Origin: an uncultured Clostridia bacterium
GTDB taxonomy: Bacteria > Bacillota > Clostridia > Christensenellales > Aristaeellaceae
Direction: 5' to 3'
NCBI GenBank assembly: GCA_937894675.1
Contig: CALCQO010000024.1
Span: 62,001-126,000, forward strand
DNA length: 64,000 nt
Shown here: one piece after another, positions 19,057 to 28,253 of the stretch
Layout: each line of letters begins with the position of its first letter
Position numbering within the stretch: the first letter of the stretch is position 1
Made by a program: the position numbers and the translations under genes
The notes under the pieces: generated by a model
The model's input: only the letters and a program-made list of their open reading frames with translations
What the model was told of the DNA's origin: nothing
Database searches by the model: none

Positions 19057-19349
19057 TTGAAGCGGATTGACAGAGAGAACGGATCAGTTTGTTTAACAGA
19101 AATACGCCCTACCTGAAAAGGAAGCGGCGTATTTTTCTTTATTATCTCTAAAATTTTCAAACAGATAACGTGTGAGAAACACCACGCTGCTATGGGATGA
19201 CCGCAAAAAAACCTCTAAATGCATACCATTGCCTTAACCGCGCGGGTACCACTTGTTTATCATTCTACCCTGCGCATCGATACATTTCAGAACATCATCA
19301 GAAAAACTTCCTATAAAAGAGAATATTTCGACTATAAATGGAAAAACTA
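19057..19349. other. AT-rich intergenic region before the AAA ATPase
   Basis: About 290 bp of AT-rich sequence without a credible gene. It separates the liv operon from a gene with different base use. The only structure noted is TTTCGACTATAAAT at 19326-19339, which recurs in near-identical form (TTTCGATTATAATC) 40 bp downstream inside the promoter. Confidence 0.5.
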
Positions 19350-19378
19350 TTGAATTATGAAAATGTTTCGATTATAAT
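19350..19378 (+). promoter_or_regulatory. Promoter of the AAA/DUF4143 gene
   Basis: TTGAAT at 19350-19355 and TATAAT at 19373-19378 with a 17-bp spacer. The predicted transcript start near 19385 lies past an upstream ATG at 19338 and so supports the ATG at 19398 as the true start. Confidence 0.7.
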
Positions 19379-19397
19379 CAGGAAAAAGGGGGGGGTC

Positions 19398-20612
19398 ATG
19401 CGCTTGTTTGTACGTCAAGCCTATCTGGACCAGCTGGTGATGCATCTGGGGAATGATTTTGTCAAAGTCCTCACCGGCGTCCGGCGCTCCGGAAAGTCGT
19501 CCATGCTGCTGCTGCTGAAACAGCATTTAATCGCGCATGGAGCTCAGGAAAGTCAGTTCGTTGAAGTGAACTACGAAAAGTTTTCCTCTGCGGCGCTGAA
19601 AGACCCCGCCGCCCTGCACAATTATGTGGCATCGCGCGCGGTTCATCAACAACAGATGTACCTGTTCATTGATGAAGTGCAGGAGCTACCGGACTGGGCA
19701 CGGGTTATCAACAGCATACGGGTCAGTTTCCCCTGCGATGTCTACGTAACAGGCTCCAATTCCACCATGTTTTCCGGCGAACATCTCACCTATTTGTCCG
19801 GCAGATATGTCGAAATCAAGATATATCCTTTATCATTCAGGGAATTTCTTGCGTTTAGAAACTATGAGGAAAGCCGTGCGGAAGAATATTTCAATGACTA
19901 CTTGCGGGTCGGCTCTTTCCCGGCGATTGGGCTGACAGAGAACAACCAGCTGATTGATGCCATTCTGTCGGGGCTGTTCGATTCAATCTTCAGCAGGGAT
20001 ATCATTCTGCGGGGGAACATTAGGGATGAGGGCACCTTTTTCAAGGTGGCTAAGTATGTGTTTGAAAATATCGGCAACCAAACATCCGCCAACGGCATTA
20101 AAAACACCATGATATCAAACGGGCATAAAATCACGTCCGATACGGTGGACAACTACCTGAAGCTGATGTGCGATGCGCACATGCTGTATCAATGCGAGAG
20201 GTATGACATCCGGGGAAAGGAAAGGCTTAAAACAAACGGGAAATACTATGTGGTCGATACGGGGCTGAGAAACAAACTACTGGGCTATAAAAACAACAAT
20301 ACAGGGCATGTGGTGGAGAACATTGTGTACCTGCAGCTTCTTAGGATGGGCTACACCCTGTATGTCGGGAAAAACGCGTCCAGGGAAGTTGATTTTATCG
20401 CCACAAAATCAAATCAAACCATGTATGTGCAGGTCGCGCTCACCGCGCTGAATACGCAGACGCATGCAAGGGAGATTGCGTCTCTGAGCACCATCAACGA
20501 CCAGTATCCCAAATATCTGGTGACCATGGACAAGCTGGATTTATCTCAAGACGGCATCCGCCATGTGAACCTGTTTGATCTGCTGCTGGAGCGTGTGGAT
20601 TTTTCTGCTTAA
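19398..20612 (+). CDS. AAA-family ATPase with DUF4143 C-terminal domain
   Basis: A 404-residue protein. An N-terminal AAA_14 domain has Walker A GVRRSGKSSML and Walker B YLFIDEVQELPDW. The C-terminal DUF4143 domain resembles PD-(D/E)XK nuclease folds: GHVVENIVYLQLLRMGY, then REVDFIA and a glutamine-containing TMYVQVALTA. Such ATPases are common, often horizontally transferred and without a settled role. The start at 19398 follows a G-rich ribosome site and the promoter. Codon use is visibly more AT-rich than the flanking operons, consistent with acquisition. No partner gene lies beside it. Confidence 0.85.
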   Translation: MRLFVRQAYLDQLVMHLGNDFVKVLTGVRRSGKSSMLLLLKQHLIAHGAQESQFVEVNYEKFSSAALKDPAALHNYVASRAVHQQQMYLFIDEVQELPDWARVINSIRVSFPCDVYVTGSNSTMFSGEHLTYLSGRYVEIKIYPLSFREFLAFRNYEESRAEEYFNDYLRVGSFPAIGLTENNQLIDAILSGLFDSIFSRDIILRGNIRDEGTFFKVAKYVFENIGNQTSANGIKNTMISNGHKITSDTVDNYLKLMCDAHMLYQCERYDIRGKERLKTNGKYYVVDTGLRNKLLGYKNNNTGHVVENIVYLQLLRMGYTLYVGKNASREVDFIATKSNQTMYVQVALTALNTQTHAREIASLSTINDQYPKYLVTMDKLDLSQDGIRHVNLFDLLLERVDFSA

Positions 20613-20632
20613 GGGAGAAATAGATATCCATG

Positions 20633-20705
20633 GGGCTTTGCCACAGACCCCACCGCGTCGCCGTGCCCTGCACTGCTTTTCCGATATGCAAGCATATCGG
20701 AGGCA
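20633..20705 (-). repeat. Diverged hairpin element resembling family A
   Basis: Contains a 20-bp inverted repeat with arms CCGATATGC and GCATATCGG (20681-20700). On the minus strand GGTGGGGTCTGTGGCAAAG recalls the middle of family A. It does not follow a stop codon in its own orientation, so membership is doubtful. Confidence 0.4.
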
Positions 20706-20786
20706 TTCGTTTCGGGACGGCTCCTTTTCCTTGAATGCAGGCTTTCAAAGATGAGAAACGGGGTTCCCCGATTCCCCGCACAAAAC

Positions 20787-20810
20787 GCCCCCAGGCTTCC
20801 GCCTGGGGGC
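20787..20810 (-). terminator. Terminator of the opp operon
   Basis: Arms GCCCCCAGGC and GCCTGGGGGC around a 4-base loop. On the minus strand it is followed by GTTTTG, about 30 bp after the oppA stop. Confidence 0.8.
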
Positions 20811-20839
20811 GCGCGAGTGTTTACCTATTCTCTACCGTC

Positions 20840-22594
20840 TTACTGAGCGACGGTGGTGTACATGAAGTACTTGTAGCCCAGGGGGATGGAGTAGAAGCCA
20901 TCAACCTTTTCGCTGATCATGTACAGGTCGGTGTAGTAGTACACAGGGATGAGGCAGCCGGTTTCCATCAGCATGTCTTCGGCCAGATGCATCATGGCGA
21001 AGCGCGCTTCGTTATCGGTGCTGGCTTTGACGGCGCTGATGAGCACATCATAGGTCTCGGCCCAGGTGCCGTTCTCCACCTTGGTCTCCAGACCGAAGGG
21101 GGTCAGGTCCAGGTTGTACATGGCCAGTTCCGCGTGGGCGCCCTTGCCGAACTGCACGTCGTTGTTGCCCGAGCCGCTGGTCCACATATCCAGGAAGGAG
21201 ATGGGATCATTGTAGTCGCCGATCCAGCCGTTGCGGGCCACTTCGTAGTTGCCCTCTTTGCGGGTGTTCAGGAAGGTGTTCCACTCCTGGTTGGTCAGGT
21301 TCATGCCCACGCCCACACCGGCGAACACGCTCTGCAGGTACTCGGCGATGGCCTTGTGGCCTTCGGAGGTGTTGTAGAGGTATTCCATGGTGGGGAAGTT
21401 GGTGAACATGCCGGTGGCTTCGTCATAGGTGTAGTACTTCTTCAGGATTTCCATGGCGGCTTCGAAGTTGCCTTCGTAGGCATCCTCGGCCACGTTGTAA
21501 TAGCCGTCGAATTCCTCGCTATGGCCGGCGTTCTGGTAGAATTCGGTGCCGTCAGCGTCGGTGAGGCCCATGGCCACGAAGCTGGAAGCGGGGGTCTGGC
21601 CGCCCTGGGCGATGTCGTTCACAACATAGTTGCGGTCGAACAGCAGGGCGAGGGCCTTGCGCACTTCGGCGTTGGCCTTCTCCAGCTCGACGCCCGTCAG
21701 GGTGGAGTCGGCGGGCAGCAGGTTCTTGTTGACGTTCATGTTCACATAGTAGGTGCCCAGCTGACCGGCGATGACAAACTCGTTGGGATACTCGGTCTTC
21801 AGGGCGGCGATTTCGGAGGTGGGAACGTCGTCAATCAGCAGCCAGGTGCCGTTCTTGAAGTTGGCCAGCATGTTGTTGGAGTCATCAGACAGGTAGAACT
21901 TCAGTTCTTCCATGGTCACCTTGTCGGCGTCATGGTAGTTGGCGTTCTTGGTCAGGGTGATGACACTGTTGTGCTCCCAGCCGGTCATGGTGTAGGGGCC
22001 GTTGCCCACATAGGTGGAAGGATCGGTGGCCCAGGCTTCGTTGCCCACCACGTCTTCACGCACGGGGAAGTATACCGGGAAGGCCAGCAGCTCGTTCCAG
22101 TAGGAAGCGGCGTTGTTGATGGTGACTTCCAGGGTCTTGTCGTCCTTGGCGGAGACAGCCAGATCCGGCGTGCCGTAGCCCTTGACGATTTCGAACATGT
22201 AGCCGTAGTCGGCGCCCAGCTCGGTGGAGGCGGCGCGCTTCCAGGCAAACTCGAAGTCCTTGGCGGTCAGGGGCTGGCCGTCAGACCATACCAGGCCGTC
22301 CTTGAGGGTGTAGGTGTAGGTAACGCTGCCGTCTTCGTTGGCAACGCCTTCGGGCAGTTCCACCGCCGCGTCGGGGGCGATCACAAATTTGCCCTCGGCA
22401 TCCTGCGTCCAGGCGGCAAGGCCGGAGAACAGGTGCACGATCATGGTGGCGCCATCCACCGCGGAGTTGAGGGCGGGATCCAGCGTGTCCGGTTCAGACG
22501 AGAGGCTGACGGCCAGGCTGGACTGGGCGCTGGCGAAGGCTGTCATGGACAGCAACATGGCCAGTGTCATTACCAGGGCGAGCAGTTTCTTCAT
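20840..22594 (-). CDS. oppA: Oligopeptide ABC transporter substrate-binding protein
   Basis: A 584-residue family-5 solute-binding protein. The signal peptide ends AFASA-Q with no lipobox cysteine. LSSEPDTLDPALNS opens the mature domain, and YTYTLKDGLVWSDGQPLTAKDF is the family signature. It captures peptides outside the cell for OppBCDF. It is the last gene of the minus-strand operon, separated from oppF by 65 nt and preceded by AGGAGG. It ends at a strong hairpin. Peptide binding is inferred from family and context. Confidence 0.92.
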   Translation of the reverse strand: MKKLLALVMTLAMLLSMTAFASAQSSLAVSLSSEPDTLDPALNSAVDGATMIVHLFSGLAAWTQDAEGKFVIAPDAAVELPEGVANEDGSVTYTYTLKDGLVWSDGQPLTAKDFEFAWKRAASTELGADYGYMFEIVKGYGTPDLAVSAKDDKTLEVTINNAASYWNELLAFPVYFPVREDVVGNEAWATDPSTYVGNGPYTMTGWEHNSVITLTKNANYHDADKVTMEELKFYLSDDSNNMLANFKNGTWLLIDDVPTSEIAALKTEYPNEFVIAGQLGTYYVNMNVNKNLLPADSTLTGVELEKANAEVRKALALLFDRNYVVNDIAQGGQTPASSFVAMGLTDADGTEFYQNAGHSEEFDGYYNVAEDAYEGNFEAAMEILKKYYTYDEATGMFTNFPTMEYLYNTSEGHKAIAEYLQSVFAGVGVGMNLTNQEWNTFLNTRKEGNYEVARNGWIGDYNDPISFLDMWTSGSGNNDVQFGKGAHAELAMYNLDLTPFGLETKVENGTWAETYDVLISAVKASTDNEARFAMMHLAEDMLMETGCLIPVYYYTDLYMISEKVDGFYSIPLGYKYFMYTTVAQ

Positions 22595-22659
22595 GTGGGT
22601 TCCTCCTAAAGTTATTTTCTTTCTAAATGCGCGGTGCGCATATCGAAACGAGGGGGGGG

Positions 22660-23643
22660 TTAGGATATTTCCTTCAGCCGGTGGCAGGCCACGAAATGGT
22701 CGGTCTCTACCTCCTCAAAGGGGGGCATGGACTGGGCGCACACTTCCTTGGCGTAGGGGCAGCGGGTGCGGAAGGGGCAGCCGCTGGGCGCGTTCAGGGG
22801 GCTGGGAATATCGCCGGTCAGCACTATCCGCTTGTGGGCCCGGGCCGCCCGCGGGTCGGGCAGGGGAACTGCCGATAAAAGCGAGCGGGAGTAGGGGTGC
22901 AGCGGACGGTTGTAGATTTCGTCGGCACTTGCCAACTCTACCATTTTACCCAGATACATCACCGCTATGCGGTCGGAGATGTGGCGCACCACCAATAAAT
23001 CATGGGCGATGAACAGGTATGTCAGATCCAGCTTGTCCTGCAGGTCGTCAAACATGTTGATCACCTGGGCCTGGATGGACACGTCCAGCGCCGAGACGGG
23101 CTCGTCGCAGACGATAAACTCGGGGTTAACCGCCAGGGAGCGGGCGATGCCGATGCGCTGGCGCTGGCCGCCGGAAAACTCGTGGGCATAGCGGGAGGCG
23201 TGCTCGCTGTTGAGGCCTACATAGCCCATCAGCTCCAGTACCCTGTCCTGGCGCTCCTGCTTGGTTTTGTACATGTGGTGGATGTCCAGGGGCTCGGCCA
23301 CGATGTCGCTGACCGTCATGCGCGGGTTCAGGGACGAGTAGGGATCCTGGAACACCATGGTGGCTTTCTTGCGCAGCTCGGTGATGTCGTCCTTGGTGAC
23401 CACCTGCTTACCGTTGTACCAGATTTCACCGCCCGTGGGCTCGTACAGGTGCAACAGGGTGCGGCCCACCGTGGTCTTGCCGCAGCCCGACTCGCCCACC
23501 AGGCCCAAGGTTTCCCCCTTGCGGATGGCGAAGGACACGTCGTCCACCGCTTTTAAGGGCTTGGTGCGGAAAAAGCCCATGTTGATATCAAAATACTGTT
23601 TCAGACCCTTGACTTCCACAAGGGGCGCGGCGCCTTCATGCAT
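22660..23643 (-). CDS. oppF: Oligopeptide ABC transporter ATPase OppF
   Basis: A 327-residue ATPase with Walker A GESGCGKT, signature FSGGQRQRIGIARSL, Walker B FIVCDEPVSALD, and the C-terminal oligopeptide/dipeptide cysteine motif (CPFRTRCPYAKEVC) that binds an iron-sulfur cluster in studied DppD/OppD-type subunits. It pairs with OppD. It overlaps the end of oppD by 8 nt. Confidence 0.94.
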   Translation of the reverse strand: MHEGAAPLVEVKGLKQYFDINMGFFRTKPLKAVDDVSFAIRKGETLGLVGESGCGKTTVGRTLLHLYEPTGGEIWYNGKQVVTKDDITELRKKATMVFQDPYSSLNPRMTVSDIVAEPLDIHHMYKTKQERQDRVLELMGYVGLNSEHASRYAHEFSGGQRQRIGIARSLAVNPEFIVCDEPVSALDVSIQAQVINMFDDLQDKLDLTYLFIAHDLLVVRHISDRIAVMYLGKMVELASADEIYNRPLHPYSRSLLSAVPLPDPRAARAHKRIVLTGDIPSPLNAPSGCPFRTRCPYAKEVCAQSMPPFEEVETDHFVACHRLKEIS

Positions 23644-24646
23644 GCTGTGATTCCTCCTGGCTGTCTGCGGCGCCTTCCAGCTGTTCTTTCACATTCATCC
23701 AGCATTCCGCGTAGTGGTACTCGTTGATAATCATCCGGCTTGGCGGCTGGGTGAGGCAGATTTTCATCGCCTTCTCGCACCGGGGGGCAAAGGGGCAGCC
23801 CTTGGGCATGTTCAACAGGTCGATGGGGGTGCCGGTGATGGGCTGCAGCCGCTGGCCGTTGTTGTCCGCCGTGGGGATGGAGCGCATCAGGCCTTTGGTG
23901 TACTCGTGGCGGGGGTTGTAGAATACCTCGTCCGCCGTGCCCTGCTCGCAGATGGAGCCGGCGTACATCACGATGACCTCGTCGCACATCTGGGCTACCA
24001 CGCCCAAATCGTGGGTGATTAAAATAATGGCCATGCCCAGCTTCTTCTGCAGATCCTGCATCAGTTCCAGGATCTGGGCCTGGATGGTGACGTCCAGCGC
24101 CGTGGTGGGCTCGTCGGCAATCAATATGTCCGGTTCGCACGCCAGGGCCATGGCGATCATCACCCGCTGGCGCATGCCGCCGGACAGCTCAAAGGGATAC
24201 TGCTGCAGGCGCTTCTCCGGCTCGTTCACGTTGACCAGGCGCAGCATTTCCAGCGCCCGCTCCCGCGCCTGCTTTTTGTTGCGGGGGGTATGCAGCATGA
24301 TGCCTTCCATCAGCTGGTGGCCTACGGTGTAGGTGGGGTTCAGGCTGGTCATGGGGTCCTGGAATATGATGGACACCTTGTTGCCCCGGATGCCGTGCAT
24401 GGTTTTTTCGTCGGCGCCTACAATTTCCTGCCCGTCCAGCTTAATGCTGCCGCCCACAATCTTGCCCGTGGGCGCCAGGATGCGCATGATGGAGTAGGCG
24501 GTCACCGATTTGCCCGAGCCCGACTCGCCCACAATGCCCAGCACCTTGCCCCTGTCCAGCTGGAAGGAGATGCCGTTCACGGCTTTTACCTCGCCCGCGT
24601 CGGTAAAGAAGGAGGTGCGCAGGTCGTTTACTTCAAGTAGCGTCAT
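23636..24646 (-). CDS. oppD: Oligopeptide ABC transporter ATPase OppD
   Basis: A 336-residue ATPase with Walker A GESGSGKS, signature LSGGMRQRVMIAMAL and Walker B ILIADEPTTALD. A C-terminal CPFAPRCEKAMKIC cysteine cluster is present, and SVTAYSIMRIL after Walker A is typical of OppD. It lies 12 nt after oppC and overlaps oppF. Confidence 0.95.
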   Translation of the reverse strand: MTLLEVNDLRTSFFTDAGEVKAVNGISFQLDRGKVLGIVGESGSGKSVTAYSIMRILAPTGKIVGGSIKLDGQEIVGADEKTMHGIRGNKVSIIFQDPMTSLNPTYTVGHQLMEGIMLHTPRNKKQARERALEMLRLVNVNEPEKRLQQYPFELSGGMRQRVMIAMALACEPDILIADEPTTALDVTIQAQILELMQDLQKKLGMAIILITHDLGVVAQMCDEVIVMYAGSICEQGTADEVFYNPRHEYTKGLMRSIPTADNNGQRLQPITGTPIDLLNMPKGCPFAPRCEKAMKICLTQPPSRMIINEYHYAECWMNVKEQLEGAADSQEESQHA

Positions 24647-24658
24647 GCTGTCTCTCCT

Positions 24659-25717
24659 TTACGCGTTCAGCTTGGGGTCGAAGGCATCGCGCAGGCCGTC
24701 GCCAAACAGGTTCAGCGACAGCACGATCAGGCAGATGACCAGTGCGGGAATAATCAGGCGGTAGGTGTAGGAAGAAATGCCGTTCAAGGCGTCCGACGCC
24801 AGCGACCCCAGGGAGGGCATGGGCGCGTTGACCCCCAGCCCCAGGAAGGATAAAAAGCTCTCGGTAAAGATGGCGTTGGGAATCTGCAGCGCCGTGGAAA
24901 TGATGATGACGCTGATGCTGTTGGGCAAAAGGTGCTTGGTGATAATCCACTTGCCCTTGGCGCCGGCGACCTGGCTGGCCAGCACATACTCCTGCTTGCG
25001 CAGGGAGAGCAGCTGCCCGCGGATAAGCCGGGCCATGCTGACCCAGTAGAGCATGGCGAACACGATGAACATGCTGATGATGTTGGAGCCGATTTTCTCC
25101 AGCACCGTGCCCTGCACATTGAGCACCTGCCCCATGACCACGGCCAGCAGAATGATGACCAGCATGTCGGGCAGGGAGTAGATGATGTCCACGATGCGCA
25201 TGATCAGCAGGTCCACCTTGCCGCCGAAGTAGCCGGCGATGGAACCGATGGTCATGCCGATAATCAACACGATGATGCTGGCGAAAAAGCCCACCGCCAG
25301 GGAAATGCGGGTGCCGTACACCACGCGGATGAAGTAATCCCGCCCGTGGGCGTCGGTGCCGAACACATGGGGGAAGACCTTCTCCCCGGCTTCGATTTTC
25401 TTCAGTTCCGTCTTGCCGTACTCAAAGGGCGCCAGGTTGTTGTAGCTGCTGTCCACCGGGCGGCCGGGGCGCACGCCCAGCATTTTTTCGTAGGAGTAGG
25501 GCCACACCGACGGCAGGATGATGGAGGCCAGGGTAACCAGCACAATCATAATCAAGCTGAAGGTGGCCACCTTGTTTTTCAGCAGGCGCTTGACGCCGTC
25601 CCGAAAGAAGGTGGAGGAGGGGCGCAGCTGGGTAATCTGCTCCTTTTCCGCCTCGGACGCGGGCAGAAAGGCGTCAGGGTCCTGCTGCAGGCTGAAGGGT
25701 TTATTGGGTGAGAACAT
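24659..25717 (-). CDS. oppC: Oligopeptide ABC transporter permease OppC
   Basis: A 352-residue permease with an N-terminal soluble stretch of about 45 residues, then about six helices. FGTDAHGRDYFIRVVYGTRISL is shortened here to its core HGRDYFIRVVYGTR, the OppC signature. ESFLSFLGLGVNAPMPSLGS is the EAA-like loop and cytoplasmic contact to the ATPases. It follows the oppB reading frame by 14 nt. Confidence 0.94.
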   Translation of the reverse strand: MFSPNKPFSLQQDPDAFLPASEAEKEQITQLRPSSTFFRDGVKRLLKNKVATFSLIMIVLVTLASIILPSVWPYSYEKMLGVRPGRPVDSSYNNLAPFEYGKTELKKIEAGEKVFPHVFGTDAHGRDYFIRVVYGTRISLAVGFFASIIVLIIGMTIGSIAGYFGGKVDLLIMRIVDIIYSLPDMLVIILLAVVMGQVLNVQGTVLEKIGSNIISMFIVFAMLYWVSMARLIRGQLLSLRKQEYVLASQVAGAKGKWIITKHLLPNSISVIIISTALQIPNAIFTESFLSFLGLGVNAPMPSLGSLASDALNGISSYTYRLIIPALVICLIVLSLNLFGDGLRDAFDPKLNA

Positions 25718-25731
25718 TCTGGGCTTCTCCT

Positions 25732-26661
25732 TTATTCAAACTCGATGCGGGGGTCGACCACCTTGTAGAGGATGTCGCTGACCAGGTTGAGGATGACAAT
25801 CAGCGAGGCCAGGAAGATGGTGGTGCCCATGATCATGGTGTAGTCGCGGTTGGTGATGCTGGAGACGAACTACCGCCCGATGCCAGGCACGGCAAAAATC
25901 TGCTCCACCACCATGGAGCCTGTCAGGATGAAGGCCAGCATGGGCCCGAAGTAGGTGATGACAGGGATGAGGGCGTTCTTGAGGGCGTGGCCGAAAATGA
26001 TGTTGCGGCCCGCCACGCCCTTGGCCCGGGCGGTGCGGATATAATCCTGCCCCAGCACATCCAGCATGGACGAGCGGGTCAGCCGGGTAATGTAGGCCAT
26101 GGGGTACAAGGCCAGGGTAATCACCGGCAGAATCAGCCCCGCGCTGGTGGAGCCGTTGGCGGGCAGCAATCGCAGCTGCACGGAAAACACAATCAGCAGG
26201 AAAGAACCCATGATGAAGGAAGGCATGGACACAAAGGCGGTGGTGATGACCATGATGGTCTTGTCCACCAGCTTGTTGCGCCGCAGCGCGGCCACCGCGC
26301 CCAGCACAATGCCCACCGCGGCGGCGGATACCGCGGCGATGGCGCCCAGCTTGGCGGAGGTTTTCATGCCGTCCATGATGACATTGATAACGCTGCGCCC
26401 CCGCTGCTTTAAGGAGGGGCCGAAGTCGAACTGGGTGAGGATGCCCTGTAAATAGGTGGTGTATTGCTCCCACAGGGGTTTGTCCAGGCCGTACTTAGCT
26501 TCCAGGGCGGCCTGGGCTTCCTTGGAGATGGCCTTTTCACTCATGAAAGGGCCGCCGGGCACGGCGTGCATCACAAAGAATGTGATGGTGATCACAATCC
26601 ATATGGTAACGATGGCGAGCAGGACGCGCTTCATCAGGTAGAAGGCCATTTTTGCGTTCAT
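25732..26661 (-). pseudogene. oppB: Oligopeptide ABC transporter permease OppB, interrupted by an in-frame amber codon
   Basis: The permease reading frame runs from ATG 26661 (a TTG at 26676 is an alternative) to TAA 25732-25734, about 309 codons. FVMHAVPGGPF, YPMAYITRLTRSSMLDVL and ARAKGVAGRNIIFGHAL are typical OppB blocks. A TAG at 25870-25872 cuts the frame after PGIGR, where the family normally has Tyr or Phe. The same frame then continues with FVSSITNRDYTMIMG and the last helix to the usual PRIEF end. A single base change TAC or TAT to TAG explains it. The truncated product would lack the last 45 residues including a helix. Neighbouring genes look intact, so a recent mutation, an assembly error or suppression are all possible. 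Confidence 0.85.
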
Positions 26662-26743
26662 TGATTTTCCATCCAATCTTCTTTCCGTTTCCTTAGGACA
26701 CCGGGCGTGTCCCTGGCAATTTTCCGAAACGGTACATTTATGT

Positions 26744-26772
26744 ATGTTATATTATCTGGCAAAACTATGCAA
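26744..26772 (-). promoter_or_regulatory. Candidate promoter of the opp operon
   Basis: On the minus strand TTGCAT (26772-26767) and TAACAT (26749-26744) are 17 bp apart in an AT-rich patch about 80 bp before the oppB start. The -10 is weak. The remaining part of 26677-26920 shows nothing else recognisable. Confidence 0.4.
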
Positions 26773-26920
26773 GGGCACAGCGCAAATTTATCAGAATGTG
26801 ATAGGAAGAATCCACCCTGTTGGCTGGTTTTTCCCCGAAAAAAGCGGGACGGCGCAAAAGGAAAAAGAAAAACAGAAAAAAACCGAAGCCCGGATGGGAT
26901 GAATCCTTCGCCCCGGGGGC

Positions 26921-26949
26921 TTGCGTGCGGCGGCGGGAGGGGCTATAAT
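26921..26949 (+). promoter_or_regulatory. Promoter of the 107-residue LexA-box gene
   Basis: TTGCGT at 26921-26926 and a perfect TATAAT at 26944-26949 with a 17-bp spacer. Confidence 0.75.
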
Positions 26950-26953
26950 AGGA

Positions 26954-26965
26954 GAACAAGTGTTC
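26954..26965 (+). promoter_or_regulatory. LexA (SOS) box candidate
   Basis: GAACAAGTGTTC matches the Firmicutes LexA/DinR consensus GAAC-N4-GTTC including the R-N-R-Y centre. It begins 4 bp after the -10, over the predicted transcription start, where a repressor would block initiation. Confidence 0.65.
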
Positions 26966-26984
26966 TTGTAAAAGGAGGGGGACC

Positions 26985-27308
26985 ATGGCCAAACGGACCT
27001 ATGTCAAAGTGCTGGCGGAGACGGACCCCGAGGGGGTCATCACCCCCCGGGCGCTGACGTTCCACGACAAGTTGTACGAAATCGACCGGGTGCTGGCGCC
27101 GCCCACCCCCGCCGCGGCCTTCAACGCCGGGGGCAGGGGCATGCGCTACCGCGTCCGCATCCGGGGCAAGGAAAGCTACCTGTTTATGGAGCAGGAGAGC
27201 CTGCGCTGGTTTGTGGAAGAGAAGGAATACCCCGGGGAAAAGCTGGATTTGAACGCCCGGACGGCCTTTGCCTACCAGACCATCAACTACGGCCTGCTGC
27301 AGGAGTAA
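26985..27308 (+). CDS. Small conserved protein, probable SOS-regulated gene
   Basis: A 107-residue soluble protein with no signal peptide. The pattern is MAKRTYVKVLAE, then KLYEIDRVL, GRGMRYRVRIRGKESYLFME and RWFVEEK. It recalls small proteins of unknown function that I associate from memory with dinB/SOS loci in Clostridia; this association was not checked. A strong promoter with a LexA box lies directly upstream and the ribosome site AAAGGAGG is ideal. It stands alone: no polymerase gene is adjacent. A role in DNA repair or damage tolerance is inferred from the operator only. Confidence 0.6.
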   Translation: MAKRTYVKVLAETDPEGVITPRALTFHDKLYEIDRVLAPPTPAAAFNAGGRGMRYRVRIRGKESYLFMEQESLRWFVEEKEYPGEKLDLNARTAFAYQTINYGLLQE

Positions 27309-27449
27309 TGTTCCGGGCGGGAAAATGTTTTCGCGGGGTGAGACAAAACGGCGCGGCCAAGCGTCTATTCTATAGAAGGGTCTGCATAGGGGTACTTCCC
27401 CCTTTGGCGCGGGCCCTTGGCCGGGCTTTGCCCGCGGAAGGAGAGATAG

Positions 27450-28253
27450 ATGAAGAAATACCGTGTTTTCATCCTGTGCCTGGCAGCGCTACTGGTGCTG
27501 CACGCCTTTGCCCTGGGGCTGGTTTTGCCCCAAAGGGCGGCCCAGATGCTGCCCCTTCAGGAAGGGGGCGCTGCCTATATCCCCTTCGTTGGCAACGGGG
27601 AAAAGGTCAATGCCCTTTGTCTGGTGGACGAGGAGGGGCAGGAGGTCTGGCGCCGCGCCATCGAACCGGTGTTCCTGCCCTGGGTGGGGCTGCACCGCCT
27701 CAGCGACGGCTCCTTTGTGGTGCTGGGCAGTCAGGGGGATTTGCATAATTTGGTGATGCAGTTCATCACCCCCCAGGGCGAAATGAAGCGGTCCATTACC
27801 TTTCAGAACTTGTTGATGCCCCTTTTGCAGGGGGGCGATTTCTTCTACGGCACCCTGCCGGGGCAGCCTGCCCAGGTGATGCGCATGGATTTGGAGAGCA
27901 ATGCCCAACCCCTGCCTTCCCCCGGGGTGGAGGGCAGCCTGCGTTGGACGGAGCCCTGCGGCGAGGGCTTTCTTCTCTGGGCGTCCCGGGTCGTGCAGCC
28001 CCATCAGGATGCGGACAAGCAGGTGGTGGAGGACAGCCTGTACCTGATGAACCCCCAGGGGGAAGCGCTGCGGGTGACCCGCGCGGCCCATCAGGGCTTC
28101 TTTGGCGGCATGGACTATGCCGCCGTCCCCAACCGCCTGGGCGGCTTTACCTATGTGCGCCAGGGGGAGAAGCACAACAGCAAGTACCTGGTGTGCGCCC
28201 AGGGGGATCAGATCCTCTGGCAGCGGCCTTTGCGGGGGATGTTCATACCATGA
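27450..28253 (+). pseudogene. Propeller-like secreted or anchored protein, 5-prime part (frame broken)
   Basis: 267 residues with an N-terminal hydrophobic segment (about 5-25, ALLVLHAFALGLVL) that may be a signal anchor. Short repeats of the type LCLVDEEGQEVWRR and SDGSFVVLGSQGD recall beta-propeller blades. The frame ends abruptly after MFIP at a TGA that overlaps an ATG in the +2 frame, where homogeneous coding sequence continues for 89 codons. Either one gene has been frameshifted near 28244-28250 or two proteins are made by stop-start coupling. The abrupt end in mid-blade favours a frameshift. No specific function recognised. Confidence 0.6.

Noticed and set aside
20681..20700. 20-bp inverted repeat as an insertion-sequence end
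   Set aside because: No transposase, no second end and no target duplication; kept only as a doubtful family-A relative.
20735..22609. Long plus-strand frame opposite oppA
   Set aside because: Shadow of a clear OppA gene, with no ribosome site and low-complexity composition.
25870..25872. Genome-wide TAG recoding to explain oppB
   Set aside because: Several intact genes in the window end in TAG (pyrE, trkH, the TRIC gene, the GNAT gene at 45068, the S component).
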